A stretch of 64,000 bases of DNA from Hyalella azteca (GCF_000764305.2 NW_025943988.1:744001-808000), one strand, 5' to 3'. Positions 36,940 to 49,232 are shown, counted from the stretch's first letter. The notes: a model not told the origin generated them from the letters alone. A program made the numbers and translations.

Positions 36940-39520
36940 TTCTCTCTTTCTCTCTTTGCTGAACTTTCTTAATTATCAATTTTTCAATGCGTCTAATTTG
37001 TTGAAAGCCTAAAAGATAAACTCACTTGAAGCCGCCGAAGGTTAATGAGCATTCATAGACTGTGAATAAAAACCTAATTGCCTGCGGTGTTTCCATGAAC
37101 ATAATTTAAATATATTCCTCTGTGACACAAATCGCTGCTTCTAATGATAATAAAAAGATCTTGACTTTTTAGTGGATGGTCTTCTTTGAATCACCTCATT
37201 TAATTTGCAAATCGTAAGTGACTATCCCAAAGATATTTTTATTCACGATAGTAAAAATGAACGACAATAAAGATGTAAATGGGACATAAATTAGCCTCAG
37301 GCGACTTGGAAGTCGTAAAATGAAGGATAAAATATGCTTCATTAATATGATGCTCCAGGCTCTTGACTGTGACTCGATACACACGCTGCAAACCGTGTGC
37401 TGCTGTTTAACTTTCATTTATAAGATAATGTAGTTTACAATACTTAAATTCGTGGCTTGACTAATTAATTCTAATGTCTCATTATTATTTATCTACTTTA
37501 TAATAATAAGCTACGATATTATCAGATTATTAATCTTATTGAATAATTAATTTTTTTGAAACGTACAAAGTGGACTAGGGGATTAAAGTGTGAACCAATT
37601 ATCGATCGATAATCCAGAACGATAAAAAATTTATTTGAACTTAACTTATTCGATATTGATGAACTGTTTGGTGTTCAGCAGGGAACAGGAAAGTATGTTA
37701 AATTTCTAAAATTGTCTAAGCATTGTGTTCGTATGTGCTTATATTTAATCAAATGCTTCAACACAGCTGATATCCTAGCAAAAATTTTAAATATATCTTC
37801 TTTATAATTCGAGTTTAAATTTAAATTTACTTAATTGCATTTATATAATAATTCGACTTCGTATTAATAGTTGGAATTAATTTTTAATTGCGAAAATTTC
37901 AAGAGCTGACATTTTCTGTAATTCCTAAAAATGTTCTAATCATTGAAGTTATCCCAAGCAATCCTTACCGGTCAAGATAGGGCACTCCATTCTCTCTACA
38001 AGAAAATGAATCGCTTTAGAAAGCGACGAGTTCTTAGAACTTTTCGAGGACCAATGGACCAAAAAATTTCACCTTTTTATTCATACATTTCTTACTGACA
38101 GAGCAAATGAACCCACCGAGAAGGCCATTTCAAACAGAATAAAATTAAAACTGAAAGAGAATTCACAGACAGACTCTGCAGGTTTTTTCTCAAAAACTTT
38201 TCATTTCTCAATACCTTGGCATCAGGCCAGTCTCGTCACGTTCATCTTACCATTGGATCAAGAAACTTAGAATGAACAATATGTTTTCGTTAGGATAATG
38301 TGATAACTGGTTAGCTATTATTATAAAATTTCAGTAAATATAACCAACATGAATTGATAAAAAGGGTAATAGTATTTTTTTATCTGTATAACTTTCAGAG
38401 TAAGTTACGGTCTAAATGCAATGCATTAACCTTTATGTTAATCATTTCATCTCACTCACTCACGTCAACAATCATACTTTTCCTCCCGTTCTTTTCATCA
38501 ATACATTTTTACAGAACTTGAATTAAACCTGAATCGGAGTCAACCGTGATAATGAATTATTTATAATTTGGTCTTTACACTTCCTACTACCAAGAACCCA
38601 AGGAAATTAGCTGCATCAGCCGAATTTTTCTGTGAAATATTTTAGCCAAGAAGAGGTAGAAGCTTAATCTACAGGCAATGTAATAAGGAGTTTCTTGCTT
38701 CCCATACGAGCTGGAACAGCGGCGCGAAATTGGCTCCTGGAAGATAAGATCTATTGCGTGCACCGGCGCAGTCTCTAACCTTCTTTCTGCTGCTCATGAT
38801 TTAAGGGCTATCAGTTAACGATGAAATGACATCATTCAGTCGAGGGCTACAGAAAAGTATTGCATGCAGGTTTAGTGCTGTTAAAAGGAAGCTTAATGAC
38901 TGAATGTCGTGTCGGAAAAGTCGATAGTCTTGACACTTTGTGAGAAGTTTTGTGGTCTAGTGTGAGAGTAAACTAATGTAATTTCAGTTTTTACTTAGTT
39001 TGCAAGGGTAAATTTTCAACGGATATCATGTATGAGGTAAATAGTTGTATTTGTAGAAGAATTCAAATGATGAATAAAAATTGGACTATCACATGAGTGA
39101 AGAGATTTTAAAAATTTAAATTTCGAAACAATAGAAAATGTGCAGGGGCGAATGTGTACAAAAAAGTTAAATGTTGGAGATGCAAATAAATTGCGGTCTA
39201 ACATAATTCTTATAAGTTGACGAACATAAAAAAAGCACCGACATTTCGTGACCAACAGTCACCTTACAATGATGAGGTCTGTATACTTTCTTCGGGAGTT
39301 CAAACAATTGAAGCACGATTGGCCAATTTACTGTATGTTTTAGCATGCCTACTAGATACGATGCAAATCGTATAATAGCCGAATTTTTAAGTCAGAACAC
39401 GCAAAAAAATCTATCACGATTAACCAACAATAATTTCCAAAATTCATATATGAAATTATTTATTTAGTTTCCAAGCATCATCTATTAAACATTTTCTGAA
39501 AATATGTCAACTATGTTTCT
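36940..39520. other. AT-rich DNA, no supported gene
   Basis: Short chance frames on both strands. No arrays or element ends were noticed. Confidence 0.5.
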
Positions 39521-39521
39521 T

Positions 39522-39785
39522 GTCACAATTAGAAATTTTAAATTGTGTGAAAACTATGCAAGTTTCTAGTCGTTAAAATGCATCTAAATTACATGTGAAT
39601 TTTTACAGCGTGACGCTTTGTAAAAATATTTACATCACAAGCAAATAAATAAATAAATTGTCACAAATAATTAGAAATTTCGAGCTGTGTGAAAAATACG
39701 CAAGTTTCTATAGTCGTTAAAATGCATCTAAATTACATGTGAATTTTTTCAGAATGACGTATTGTAAAAATATTCAAATCAGAAG
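39522..39785 (+). repeat. Tandem duplication of about 140 bp
   Basis: The two copies start TCACAATTAG (39522) and TCACAAATAATTAG (39661). Both contain GTCGTTAAAATGCATCTAAA and TTACATGTGAATTTTT, then GACGNNTTGTAAAAATATT. Several substitutions and small indels separate them, so the event is not recent. The (AAAT)n end of copy 1 forms the junction. Confidence 0.9.
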
Positions 39786-39789
39786 CTCA

Positions 39790-40685
39790 CTAATCACTAA
39801 TGAGACTAATGATCACTAATTTCACTTCCCTCTTCCACCAATATTTGCCAGTCTCGTGGCTAGACATCGTGTCTATTATTTGTAAATTTAGGTTTTAAGT
39901 TCGATTCCTTGAATATAAATTGTACCAACTTGTCATTTTATTTGCATTCTTCAATATTCGAACAGACGATAGAGCTGGACTCGGAAAGGTTTTCTGTAAA
40001 AACATAATGAACACTCGTGTAAATTTCTTTGCTTTTAAATTTTTTGGAACGGTAGCTTGTAAACAAAATTGAAGCAGCACTCTTGTGTTCAACGCTCTCA
40101 TGATCAGTTTTCATTCTCGTCCATTTAATAATAAAGGATATTGGAGATCAAATCTTTGATATATTTATTTTAAATGGATTATGATCAGTTAGGTATTTGA
40201 AATAATTCCTTTTATTGATAGTCAAATGCATATAGGTGTTAAACTATCAAGAAATTTTCCTCATCACCGCAACGCAAAAAAAACTACAAAAGCTTTATTT
40301 GTGATCATCACTATACTAATTCTTTCACAGATAAAAATACAAAAAGGAATTTCAACATTTTCAGGATAGCCTACAGTATTTTGTAATCACCAATTTCTTA
40401 ATGGAGCTTTATGAACATACGAAAAATCATTAAAAATTAAGCCAGTGGGTCTTTCCTTATAACGAGAATTTCACCGCATAACCGTGAAATGAGAGCATGA
40501 GGGGACTGCAGCAAATCACCTTAATGAGACTAATGATGATTGTTACTAATGAGCAGGAGCTCAATGAGGTCCTCGACGCTCAATAAGACATGACTTGCCG
40601 TCTGGGATGTGATAACGTGATCAGACGTAGCGTCCTGCTTGCCTGTAGGAACGCCAGTGGACTTAGGCATTGATATCTACAGAAG
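39790..40685. other. AT-rich spacer
   Basis: No gene supported. ACTAATGA-type motifs recur around 39790-39820 and 40520-40560 without clear periodicity. Confidence 0.45.
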
Positions 40686-40689
40686 TTTG

Positions 40690-40825
40690 ATGTATATTGA
40701 ATATGGACGCTTAATGTATGTTGAATGTATGTTTAATGTATGCTGAATGTGTGTCTAATTTACGTTCATTGTATGTTTAATGAATGTTTAATGTATGTTT
40801 AATATATATTAATGTATTTTAAATT
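40690..40825 (+). repeat. Degenerate minisatellite, about 12-13 bp unit
   Basis: Roughly ten imperfect copies of GTATGTTTAATG with variants such as GTATGTTGAATG and GTGTGTCTAATT. They grow more AT-rich toward the right end. Confidence 0.85.
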
Positions 40826-40941
40826 AGGCATCGCGGGAAAAGTAGCAGTGAATTTAAACTTATGATACTTTGATGAAGTTTTATTATTAGTTGTAAAAAT
40901 TTTTTTTACTAGTTTTTTTCAACGCCAAGTTTTGTTATTAG

Positions 40942-41075
40942 TTTCATTTGTTGGTTAATTGGTACTATTGGCTTGTGTCTATAAGAAAGCATGTTTTTCT
41001 TGGGCTACTTTCATTTATTGGTCAATGTACTATAGGCCTGTGTCTATAAAAGAGTATGTTTTTCATTTGGGGAGT
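40942..41075 (+). repeat. Tandem duplication of about 67 bp
   Basis: Copies at about 40942 and 41009 both have TTTCATTTNTTGGT, then GTACTAT, then TGTGTCTATAANA and GTATGTTTTTC or GCATGTTTTTC. Immediately after, CCCCACA and TGTGGGG flank a TTAATTAA centre (41077-41108), forming the 16-bp palindrome CACATTAATTAATGTG. Confidence 0.85.
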
Positions 41076-41119
41076 ATTAATTACCCCACACATTAATTAA
41101 TGTGGGGAGCATAAATTAT

Positions 41120-42635
41120 TACCATTATGGTTATATATATAGTGCCTACGATGTCACTTTATGTCTGTGCGATCACTGGTATATATAATTATTTTCCATA
41201 TATTTATATGCTGTTTCGAGCTTCTGGTTACTTAATAATGTGACAACCCGGTCAAAAAAGCACTTGTGGTTTGATATAAAGTTTTTGTCAGTTTTAACAT
41301 CCCAGGTCATTGGTTTACCTTGTTCACATAACATATCCTGTTATTTTGTGAGGTGATATTTTCCGTTGATCATTTTGCGGTGAATTAATTTAGGATAAGT
41401 GATCAGTTTACGACAATCATTCTCGATCTTATAATCAAGTTCAAGCAAAGTGGTCAGAGTTGTGGTTAAAACTTGTAAAAATTCCCAGGTGAAAATCTAA
41501 TTCAAACAATTGAGGACATCAAAATAAATGACAGACAAGTCTTAAATCTATGTAAAATTTCGAAATTTCTTAAGAAATAATTGTATAAGTATCAAAGGAA
41601 TTGATCGATATTTATTACCTTTATTATGTGTTACTTCGTTACATGCTAGTTTGCCTGTTTTAAGGTGATACAGCTGTTCTCATCACTAGCAGGGCTTAGT
41701 ACGCATTTACCAATCTCTGTAGAAACGTGCTTCGTCTCTAATCAATCCTCATTCACCCACATTATAGATTTATTGGTGCCCTATCATGCTTATGTTAAGG
41801 TCAGGTTACAGAACAGTACTCCATAAATCTTTTACTCATGCGCTGTTATGAGAAAGCCTCTGAGCAGAACCAAGGCCATAAAATCGGCTTTTTACGCACC
41901 TCAAATGCTCCGATAACTGCCCGATGAAATACGACAATTTCATGGCCCGCCGACATGCGATGTTACCCATGAGAAAACTACAGCCGGGTTAGGGCCGGCC
42001 AACTATTTGTATATGAATGGCCGATGATAATGTAAGGTATAATTTTCAACAGGGAAACGCTGGCTTTCAAGCGATCCAGTATCGAATTTTTCGAAGCTGT
42101 CTTAGCTGATGGGGGTTATCTTCTGCAGAAGCTTGACTTCAAATTTTTTCGGTGATGATCTATTGAACTGAAGTACACGTGCTGAAATTTCTGAATATTC
42201 CACAAAATATGTAAACTGGATGAAAATGAACATATTTTCGTTCTATTATTTATATAAAAGTAGAACAAATGCGCGTGTTTGTCTGTGTATGTTACACGTT
42301 TCTAATTGGCTTTCAATTTTGAACGGGACAATCGAAACGAAAATTACAATTGTTAAGTAAAAAAATCATACCAAAAATATAAACACATTATATTAAGTCA
42401 TTTACGCGGTCTTAACTTTGTAAACAATATTTTGAGTTTGATTAAAATATCTTCAAATAAAGTTTCTACTTTGAAATTCTTTTATAATAAGACGATGAAT
42501 AAACTTAAATAATAATGGCAAATTATGAAAAAAGTATCGAAAATAATAAAGTTATTAATTATGTTTCCCTGTACTATAATTTAATCCCTCCTTTTAATGA
42601 ATTGTGATATGCATTTATAATATCATTAAATTTCT
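41120..42635. other. AT-rich DNA, no supported gene
   Basis: Nothing recognisable beyond short frames. A modest G+C rise near 41880-42010 has no identifiable content. Confidence 0.5.
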
Positions 42636-42639
42636 CATT

Positions 42640-43130
42640 ATTTACAACATCACTATTACTTCACCTTATCACTATAATTACAACTACACGTTAGTCTACA
42701 TCATTACTTCACCGTATCACTATAATTTACAACTTCACTATTGCGTCACCGTATCACTATAATTTACAACGTCACTATTGCTTTACCGTATCACTTTAAT
42801 TTACAACGTCACTATTGCGTCATTGTATCACTATAATTTATAAATTCACTATTACTTCACTGCATCACTATAATTTACAACATCATTATTACTTCACTAC
42901 ATACTATAATTTACAACTTCACTATTGCTTCACTGCTTCACAATAATTTACAACATCACTATTACTTCACTACATACTATAATTTACAACTTCACTATTG
43001 CTTCACTGCTTCACAATAATTTACAACATCACTATTACTTCACTACATACTATAATTTACAACTTCACTATTACTTCACCGCATCACTGTAATTACCGGC
43101 GTCACTGTACGTCACCCTATCACTATATCT
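42640..43130 (+). repeat. Minisatellite of about 37 bp with 73-bp higher-order units
   Basis: About 13 copies of a unit with CACTATTACTTCACNGTATC then ACTATAATTTACAAC. In the right half, alternating 36-37-bp variants form a 73-bp higher-order unit (TACATACTAT at 42898, 42971 and 43044), nearly identical across two and a half copies. Stops occur in the arrays, so no coding illusion is produced. Confidence 0.92.
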
Positions 43131-43134
43131 CAAC

Positions 43135-45600
43135 GAGCAATCAGACCTGAAACCAGGCCACCGAAGTTGCCATTAGGCGGAAAAGAATTTCTCACCAATT
43201 TCCAGTTGGTTACAAAAACTTTGCAATTTGAAAGATTGGGCCTTTGATTGGAATTGCACTTACATTTCGGCTGATTGTAAAACAACCAAAACGCTTGGCA
43301 ACATTTTAAAAATTAAATACCAATAAAATGTTTTACTAATAATAAATATTGTGTAAGCAATAAATTTCACAGTAACCCGCATGCACAAATTAAATTTCAT
43401 TATAAATAACCATCATCGTACATCTTTATTCCAACTTTAGTTAATTACAGAATTACTTAATTACTTAATGACAAACTGATATGGGATTCAATTAATTAAC
43501 CACTTCGATTTCGCTTTTTTTCATAATCAGAGAATTAAAGTCTTTTCTGGTGTAGATTTTATCTTTCAATGTGCAGAATTCGCCTTTTATGGCTCAGATT
43601 TGGCTTTTTATGTTGCAGGCTTTGTCGTAAATTAATTTTATACGGGAATTATCCGTTTGATCTAATTATATCTTCTCGATCATAAATAAAAGAAAGAAAA
43701 GACGATTTATTCATTAGAAAATTTAAATAATACATAATATTATTTAGCAGTGGGAGCAATTGAGTACCTTATAATAGATGTCACGTTGTAACAGCACGCT
43801 CACTCACAGCGATAAGTGGCTTATTGTCCAGATATCGCCGCACTTTTTGCCCCTGGTGTGTCTCATCGTGACAGTTGGGCTGCCAACAAGACGTATCAGC
43901 GATAAATCAGTTTACTGCTCATGCTGTGGGTAAGACAGTGGGTAAATATCTGAAAATATTACTTTACCATTTTTCTCTATATTCTATAATACTGTATGTT
44001 CCTTCATATCTGTTTAATTGGCGAGAATTGATAACCGAATAGATGAAATATTTACGCTAACAAATTAGACGAAACCGAACGTATACTTGAGGCTTAATTT
44101 AATTTAACGTATACATAATTTCATAATTTATTGGTAACGGAGTTATTTATTATTAATGAAGCACAAACAAAATTACCAGCTATCAAACATCCATGATATT
44201 GTTGATTACATTTTTGCCACTAGTTAACAAGTGGCGATAGCCTGAGTTGATTTTTACAACTGCTAAATAAAATAACCAGGTGTAGCTGGGCCGTTTCAAA
44301 TAGTAATCAGTTTTTTCAAATTTTTACAAAAAACACAAATTATGTATAAGAGTTTTCTTTGGTATTTAAATAAAGCTAAAGATATAACATGCACAACGCT
44401 GTAAATAGCGACAAAATATAAATTAATACACTTTTGTTATTTAAAAAAAAATGAAGACAAAGATAATAGCGCCGCAGCGCTGAATTTCTTGCCGAGCTTT
44501 GACTGTAAGACCGTGAAAGAACAAAGGCTTAGAACAAAGACATGCTTGTCATGACGACACATGTCGAGTCTGAAAAACCAAGCGTATATTATACAAGCTC
44601 TAATGCATACAAACATCCTGACGAGACTAGGCAATAAAAGTCTTGCTTGCATCATGTGACTCGAATGAAATTGCCAGCGCGAAATGAGAAGCTGCTGTAT
44701 GAATGACACCCAAACGCTGAAAAATTCTTGGGTTTTGCCGCTGGACAAGTAGCTGGCAAATTGGAAAACATGGCCTGGAGACACTTTTTGGGGCAGTAAA
44801 TGTGCTGAAACAGTGAAACTTCTTAGAATCGTGCTATGGGCAATGTGCAGGGTAATTAGTGCTATAAAATGATTATGCGTATAATGCGACAAAAATATCA
44901 GCTAAAAATTAAAATGTTCATCCAAATTTCTTTTTTGTTGCATTAGCTTTCACATATGATTCATTTATTTTTTATTTAAATGATACATGATTTACGATTC
45001 ATGATTCCTTGGATGATATTTGGATTTTTAATGATTGCGGGATTATTTTTAATAATGCGTATAGTCCTTAAATTGCCTACAAAGTATATAGAAGTATTAT
45101 TCAATGAATATATCATATTATAGAGAGAATATTATGCCTACTCACCAAATCTGATAAACCAAAAGAAGAAATTTAACTGACTTTTGGTCCTCTTCATAAA
45201 TGGCTTAAAAATTAAATTTATTTAGATTTAATTGCAAATAATTTAAATTACGGTCTCCAAGTCTTTCTTATTTGCTCTCAGCATCTTTTTTCCATGATTT
45301 TCCTCATTCTACATTTATCACACACATGGTAAATAACTCTTTTAATTCCGATTAATATCATATCTTTCATCTTCACACTGTCTATTGCGTAGATCAGACA
45401 AAAAAATCAATTCAAGAGCAAGCCAATAATAAGCAAGTACGGGTTCATGCTGTCAATCTTCATGTATTTCACGATGCAAAAAAAGTATTCACTGGGAGAA
45501 CTTATCTTCTTTGTCAAATAAATCGACTGTGCTGCATCGCATACATGAAGGCGCTTCCAGACACAGCTTTATAACATCTTCCTAGTCTACAGCCTGTGAC
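43135..45600. other. AT-rich DNA with one long minus-strand frame
   Basis: The minus strand is open for 151 codons at 44437-44892. The predicted product is rich in Ser, Leu, His and Phe, with no recognised domain and no supporting splice context. It is treated as chance or a decayed fragment. Confidence 0.35.
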
Positions 45601-45609
45601 CGGATACGT

Positions 45610-45781
45610 AAAAAATATAACTCAATACTCACTGCAGTGAGTGACACAGAACGCATTTTCTCGTCGACGAAAACTTGAGGTCACGGACAGACGGACGGAC
45701 AGACGGACAGACAGACAGACAGACGGACGGACATGGCGAGCACAATAGTGCATTTTTTCCATAAATGAGAAAATGCGCTAA
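45610..45781 (-). repeat. Dispersed repeat with GTCC/GTCT core, copy 5
   Basis: Inverted copy: AATATAACTC, palindrome ACTCACTGCAGTGAGT (about 45625), an arm with one change (AACGCATTTTCTC), GTCGACG, a (GGAC/AGAC)n core at about 45684-45733, and GAGAAAATGCGCT at its far end. Confidence 0.85.
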
Positions 45782-45784
45782 CCA

Positions 45785-46410
45785 GGCTGACACTTCGCAC
45801 GTCCTTGTCAATATTTTCAGTACTTATTTTCTCTCGAATTGAAGGCTCTATGGTGACCTTATTGGCTTCACTCCTCACTAGCCGTTGTCAATACAAGCTG
45901 TGAATGTTAAACCTGGTGGCTCATTAACTCAGATGGATTATGACGACGTAATTTTACGTGATGCCTATATTAAGAAATTTTTGTTTATGGCAATATTCTC
46001 AGCAGGAAATGTTTTGGACTTAATCACATAAATTATTCAAACCTAAACTGTCTGCAATTTCTTACTTCAAGTTTAAAACTTGTATAATAATTAGGAACTG
46101 ACATGCATGTATCAAAATCATTTTCTAAGAAATATCATTGAAATTCATCTGTGTTAATTCCATAGAGGCAAGTGATGTTGAAACATTGCTGATTACGAGT
46201 CGATTCTGTTGAAACAACGTTATTTCAACGTCAAGTGGCTGGTGAGTTTGTTTTTATAACCTCATTTGGCCTACTCAGTCTGTCTACTCGGAGGCTGGAG
46301 TTATACTTTTGTATTAATTTATCAGTCCTAACAATATTTATTGTAACAATAATATTAGACAATCAACGTAACCATATAGATTGTCCCCACGCGCTGTACA
46401 CAAGCGATCT
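45785..46410. other. AT-rich spacer
   Basis: Short frames only. Nothing recognised. Confidence 0.5.
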
Positions 46411-46413
46411 AAA

Positions 46414-46475
46414 TGTCAATTAAGCATCGCATTGACATTATTTGTGAAGTGTGCTTGTCAATTAAGCATCGCATT
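46414..46475 (+). repeat. Duplication of TGTCAATTAAGCATCGCATT
   Basis: The 20-base motif occurs at about 46414 and 46456, separated by 22 bases of unrelated sequence. Confidence 0.85.
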
Positions 46476-46761
46476 CGGAGTAATGGATGAATGTAAATTT
46501 ATCATTTCGTTGACATAAGGTGACATCATTGAGGTATATACCCCCGGTTTCTACAAGGTCCCAGAATGAGTCCTAGAATTTGAAACAAGAACCAACACCA
46601 GGGGCCACGGCTATAAACTAAAAAAACTGCGTTGTAACACATCCATGCGACAACATTTCTTCTCGCTTCGAGTCACCGACATGTGGAACAGCTTCCCTGA
46701 TAGCATCGTTGACGCTCCGAGTATGAACGCCTTCACAAACAGACTAGACGAAGCTATGCAG

Positions 46762-47650
46762 GGGCCGTATTATCAAAACTTCGTACTTTTTGGACTTCCG
46801 ACAAAAAAGTTACGTGTTACGTGAGTACACCCTAATTTTGGCATTATCAAAACATTCGTACGTAAGACTTAGCTAAAAGCGTACTATCAAAACCATCTGG
46901 CCAACTGACCAATCAGAGGCTTTGGATTTGTTTACATTCTGTGAACTTCGATGGCGGGAATCGATGCCTTCGATGGTATCGACTATCGAATGCTGTCTGT
47001 CGGTATTGCTCTTTGTTGGCCCAGAAAATGCCGTTCCAAAATAGTTGTGAACTCTTTTTAATAAACAGCGTGAGTTGAAGAAGAAATCTGTGTACGGAGC
47101 TAAAAATTATGGTTGGCAGAGATATAAAGTACCGACTAGAATGAATGAATGATGAGAGTTGGGCGCGAAAGCTTTGCTTTCGCGATTGTAAAATATAACG
47201 TAATATGCATTTGCTTGTAAAATATAACGTAAAAGGAAAACAAAATCAATTTCTGGCATTAATTCAATTGAATTTTTTTCCAATAGCACTGTTTAGCACG
47301 ATTACATATTTTGATCGTGCAAATGTTGCACGATCAAGTAGTGGAGATATCACAAGTAGAGCCATCATTCTATGCGTGTATAATCCGCGCTGTCGGATTA
47401 TTGACAAAATTCACAAGTCAAGGTACTAGCTACTTGCTAGTAAATCAATAGTTTCCTATCGCTTCAGCAGACACTCTAAACTTGTGGGGAACTTCACTTA
47501 TGACATATCCGAGCAGGCGTACAGTTACGTTACGTATCTTCCCGCGCAAATGTTTTGATAATACCACCTCTAGAGTTACGTCATCAAGTCAGCACTTACG
47601 CCACTCGTAAGTCGATTTTGCGTACTTACGAAGTTTTGATAATACGGCCC
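46762..47650. mobile_element. Harbinger-like non-autonomous DNA transposon, 889 bp
   Basis: The ends carry a perfect 24-bp terminal inverted repeat starting GGGCCGTATTATCAAAAC (46762-46785 and 47627-47650). CAG flanks both sides (46759-46761 and 47651-47653). Keeping one CAG makes the interrupted LINE frame continuous, which fixes the boundaries and the 3-bp target duplication. A 3-bp duplication with GGG-starting ends fits the PIF/Harbinger superfamily, although CAG is not its usual TWA target, so the superfamily call is tentative. TATCAAAAC-type motifs recur just inside both ends. No transposase or Myb-like protein is encoded. Short internal features are a hairpin and a duplicated TTGTAAAATATAACGTAA (about 47186 and 47214). 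Confidence 0.88.
47164..47184 (+). other. Hairpin inside the Harbinger-like element
   Basis: CGCGAAAGC and GCTTTCGCG pair perfectly around a TTT loop. The stem is G+C-rich in an AT-rich setting. Function unknown. Confidence 0.8.
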
Positions 47651-47704
47651 CAGGAGCATATGTTCAGTCTTGAAATGCCTAGCACCTTACGGACCAGGCA
47701 ATAA

Positions 47705-47865
47705 GTCCAGCAGCTATCTAAATCAATCGTCAGCTATGGAAAGATCGGGTTGCAAAGGCCGGATTCCTTGTGAATCGAGTCACGAGTAGTACAAGAATCG
47801 GCAACAGGCCATAGGCCTATTTCTTAAGTGGCGACATTTCCATTCTATTCTATTTTATTCTATAG
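47705..47865 (+). mobile_element. LINE 3' untranslated end with ATTCT tail
   Basis: Sequence after the LINE stop leads through GGCAACAGGCCATAGGCCTA to a short ATTCT/ATTTT repeat (47840-47863). Short 3' tandem tails mark the end of CR1/Jockey-like elements. The position right after the coding remnant makes this the LINE's terminus. Confidence 0.65.
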
Positions 47866-47998
47866 ACGAAACATAAATTAGTTCGCCGTTCAGCACAATA
47901 TTACAAATATTATTTTATTGAGAATGAAATTATGTTACTGAACCCCATTATGCAGTAAAATGAAAGTTTCAACCTTAAAGGTTGGTATAGGACTACGT

Positions 47999-48338
47999 TA
48001 GAACACTTTACTCACTCGTGCAGTAAACGACTAAGAGTTCGGCAGGAATAGCATTAGAACACTTAACTCTCTTGTGCATTACATGACTAAGAGTTTGGTA
48101 GGAATAGCATTAGATCATTTAACTAACTTGTGCATTACACGACTAAGAGTTTGGTAGGAATAGCATTAGATCATTTAACTCACTTGTGCATTACACGAAT
48201 AAGAGTTTGGTAGGAAAAGCATTAGAACACTTAACTCTCTTGTGCATTACACGACTAAGAGTTTGGTAGGAATAGCATTAGATCACCTAACTCACTTGTG
48301 CATTACACGACTAACAGCGCGGTAGGGATAGCATTAAA
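47999..48338 (+). repeat. Minisatellite, 56-bp unit, about 6 copies
   Basis: Units run from TTAGAACACTTAACTC through TTGTGCATTACACGACTAAG to GTTTGGTAGGAATAGCA. The central copies are nearly identical. The first (TCGTGCAGTAAACGAC) and last (AACAGCGCGGTAGG) are the most diverged, as expected when an array is renewed from the middle. Confidence 0.93.
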
Positions 48339-48344
48339 ACTTTG

Positions 48345-49230
48345 CTCTGGCACGAGCAGCACGAGGCTTGACGCCTGGCGCGTTCCATAAGTTGCGGCAA
48401 GAATGGCAGTTCGTCTCCTCATTTGACGTGCAAGTATTTGCCTCTAGTCCGTCCAGTTATCCATCACTTGCGGTGGCTAAGTCAGTTCAGTAATCCATCA
48501 CTCGCGGTGGGTAAGGCTGCTCCAAAATTGCCTCTAATTGACAACTTTGGATGTCGGTGCTCCAGGAACTACTCGTAGTTCCAAGTTCTTAGTTCATGAA
48601 CTTAGCATACATTCGCACATTCTTAACTACTCGTATGATATCATAAGCATTTCATGTATATTTCTTTAAAAGTCATAAAAAGATTATAGAAAGAAGGCAG
48701 TACAGTGGGAAGTTACTTATTGTTAATAGACTTACACACGATTATATTATATTTTATTCTATATTCAAATAACAGCATCTTGGATTGTGACCCAAGCTAG
48801 CTGTATCGTTGTCCAGTGCACTCACTATATCTAATTTACTGAATCAGTAAATTGGTATATTTTCTAGGCGAATTATCATAAGCGAATGCATTTAGTATAA
48901 ATACTGGTCTCATGCATTTACTAGAAATAGATACTTTTCAAACTTGCCATCAATAAAAATGTTTCGCAATCTCGCAAAATAACGTCTTATTACAGATAAC
49001 TAGCAATACTTGGAAACACTATGAGCTAAATGTAGTCATCTAATTACCTGTCTTAATGTTACTCTAATAATTCTGAGAGCATTGAGTTAGAGAACTTTTA
49101 GAAGAACAAACAAGTATGAGTGGTAAATATGATAGCAACGCCGCGAGACTATTCAGGACAAAATGCGTTTATTTCTTCCCGAAAGCGGAATATTTGTTGC
49201 ATCATTATGGTTAGACGCTTATCACTGAAC
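48345..49230. other. Spacer with a small duplication
   Basis: ATCCATCACTTGCGGTGG and ATCCATCACTCGCGGTGG occur at about 48459 and 48493, about 34 bp apart. No gene supported. Confidence 0.5.
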
Positions 49231-49232
49231 CA

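Larger units (their letters stand above)
46565..47704 (+). pseudogene. LINE polyprotein C-terminus, interrupted
   Basis: The plus strand shows the characteristic end of a CR1/Jockey-like LINE reverse transcriptase protein: TRTNTRGHGYKLKKLRC, then RQHFFSLRVTDMWNSFP, then APSMNAFTNRLDEAM. The family pattern is RGH..KL.....R..FFS.RV...WNSLP..VV.A.S...F...LD. The frame is cut at 46761 by an 889-bp DNA transposon and resumes at 47654 as EHMFSLEMPS to TAA 47702-47704. Leftwards it meets a TGA just before 46575, so the copy is 5'-truncated or decayed. In an active LINE this region is the tail of the protein that reverse-transcribes its RNA at the target site; this remnant is inactive. Confidence 0.8.

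Noticed and set aside
44437..44892. 151-codon minus-strand frame as a gene
   Set aside because: No domain, no splice context, and a composition typical of chance frames in AT-rich DNA.
46759..47653. piggyBac or hAT assignment for the 889-bp element
   Set aside because: There is no TTAA duplication and no 8-bp duplication. The frame continuity supports a 3-bp CAG duplication.
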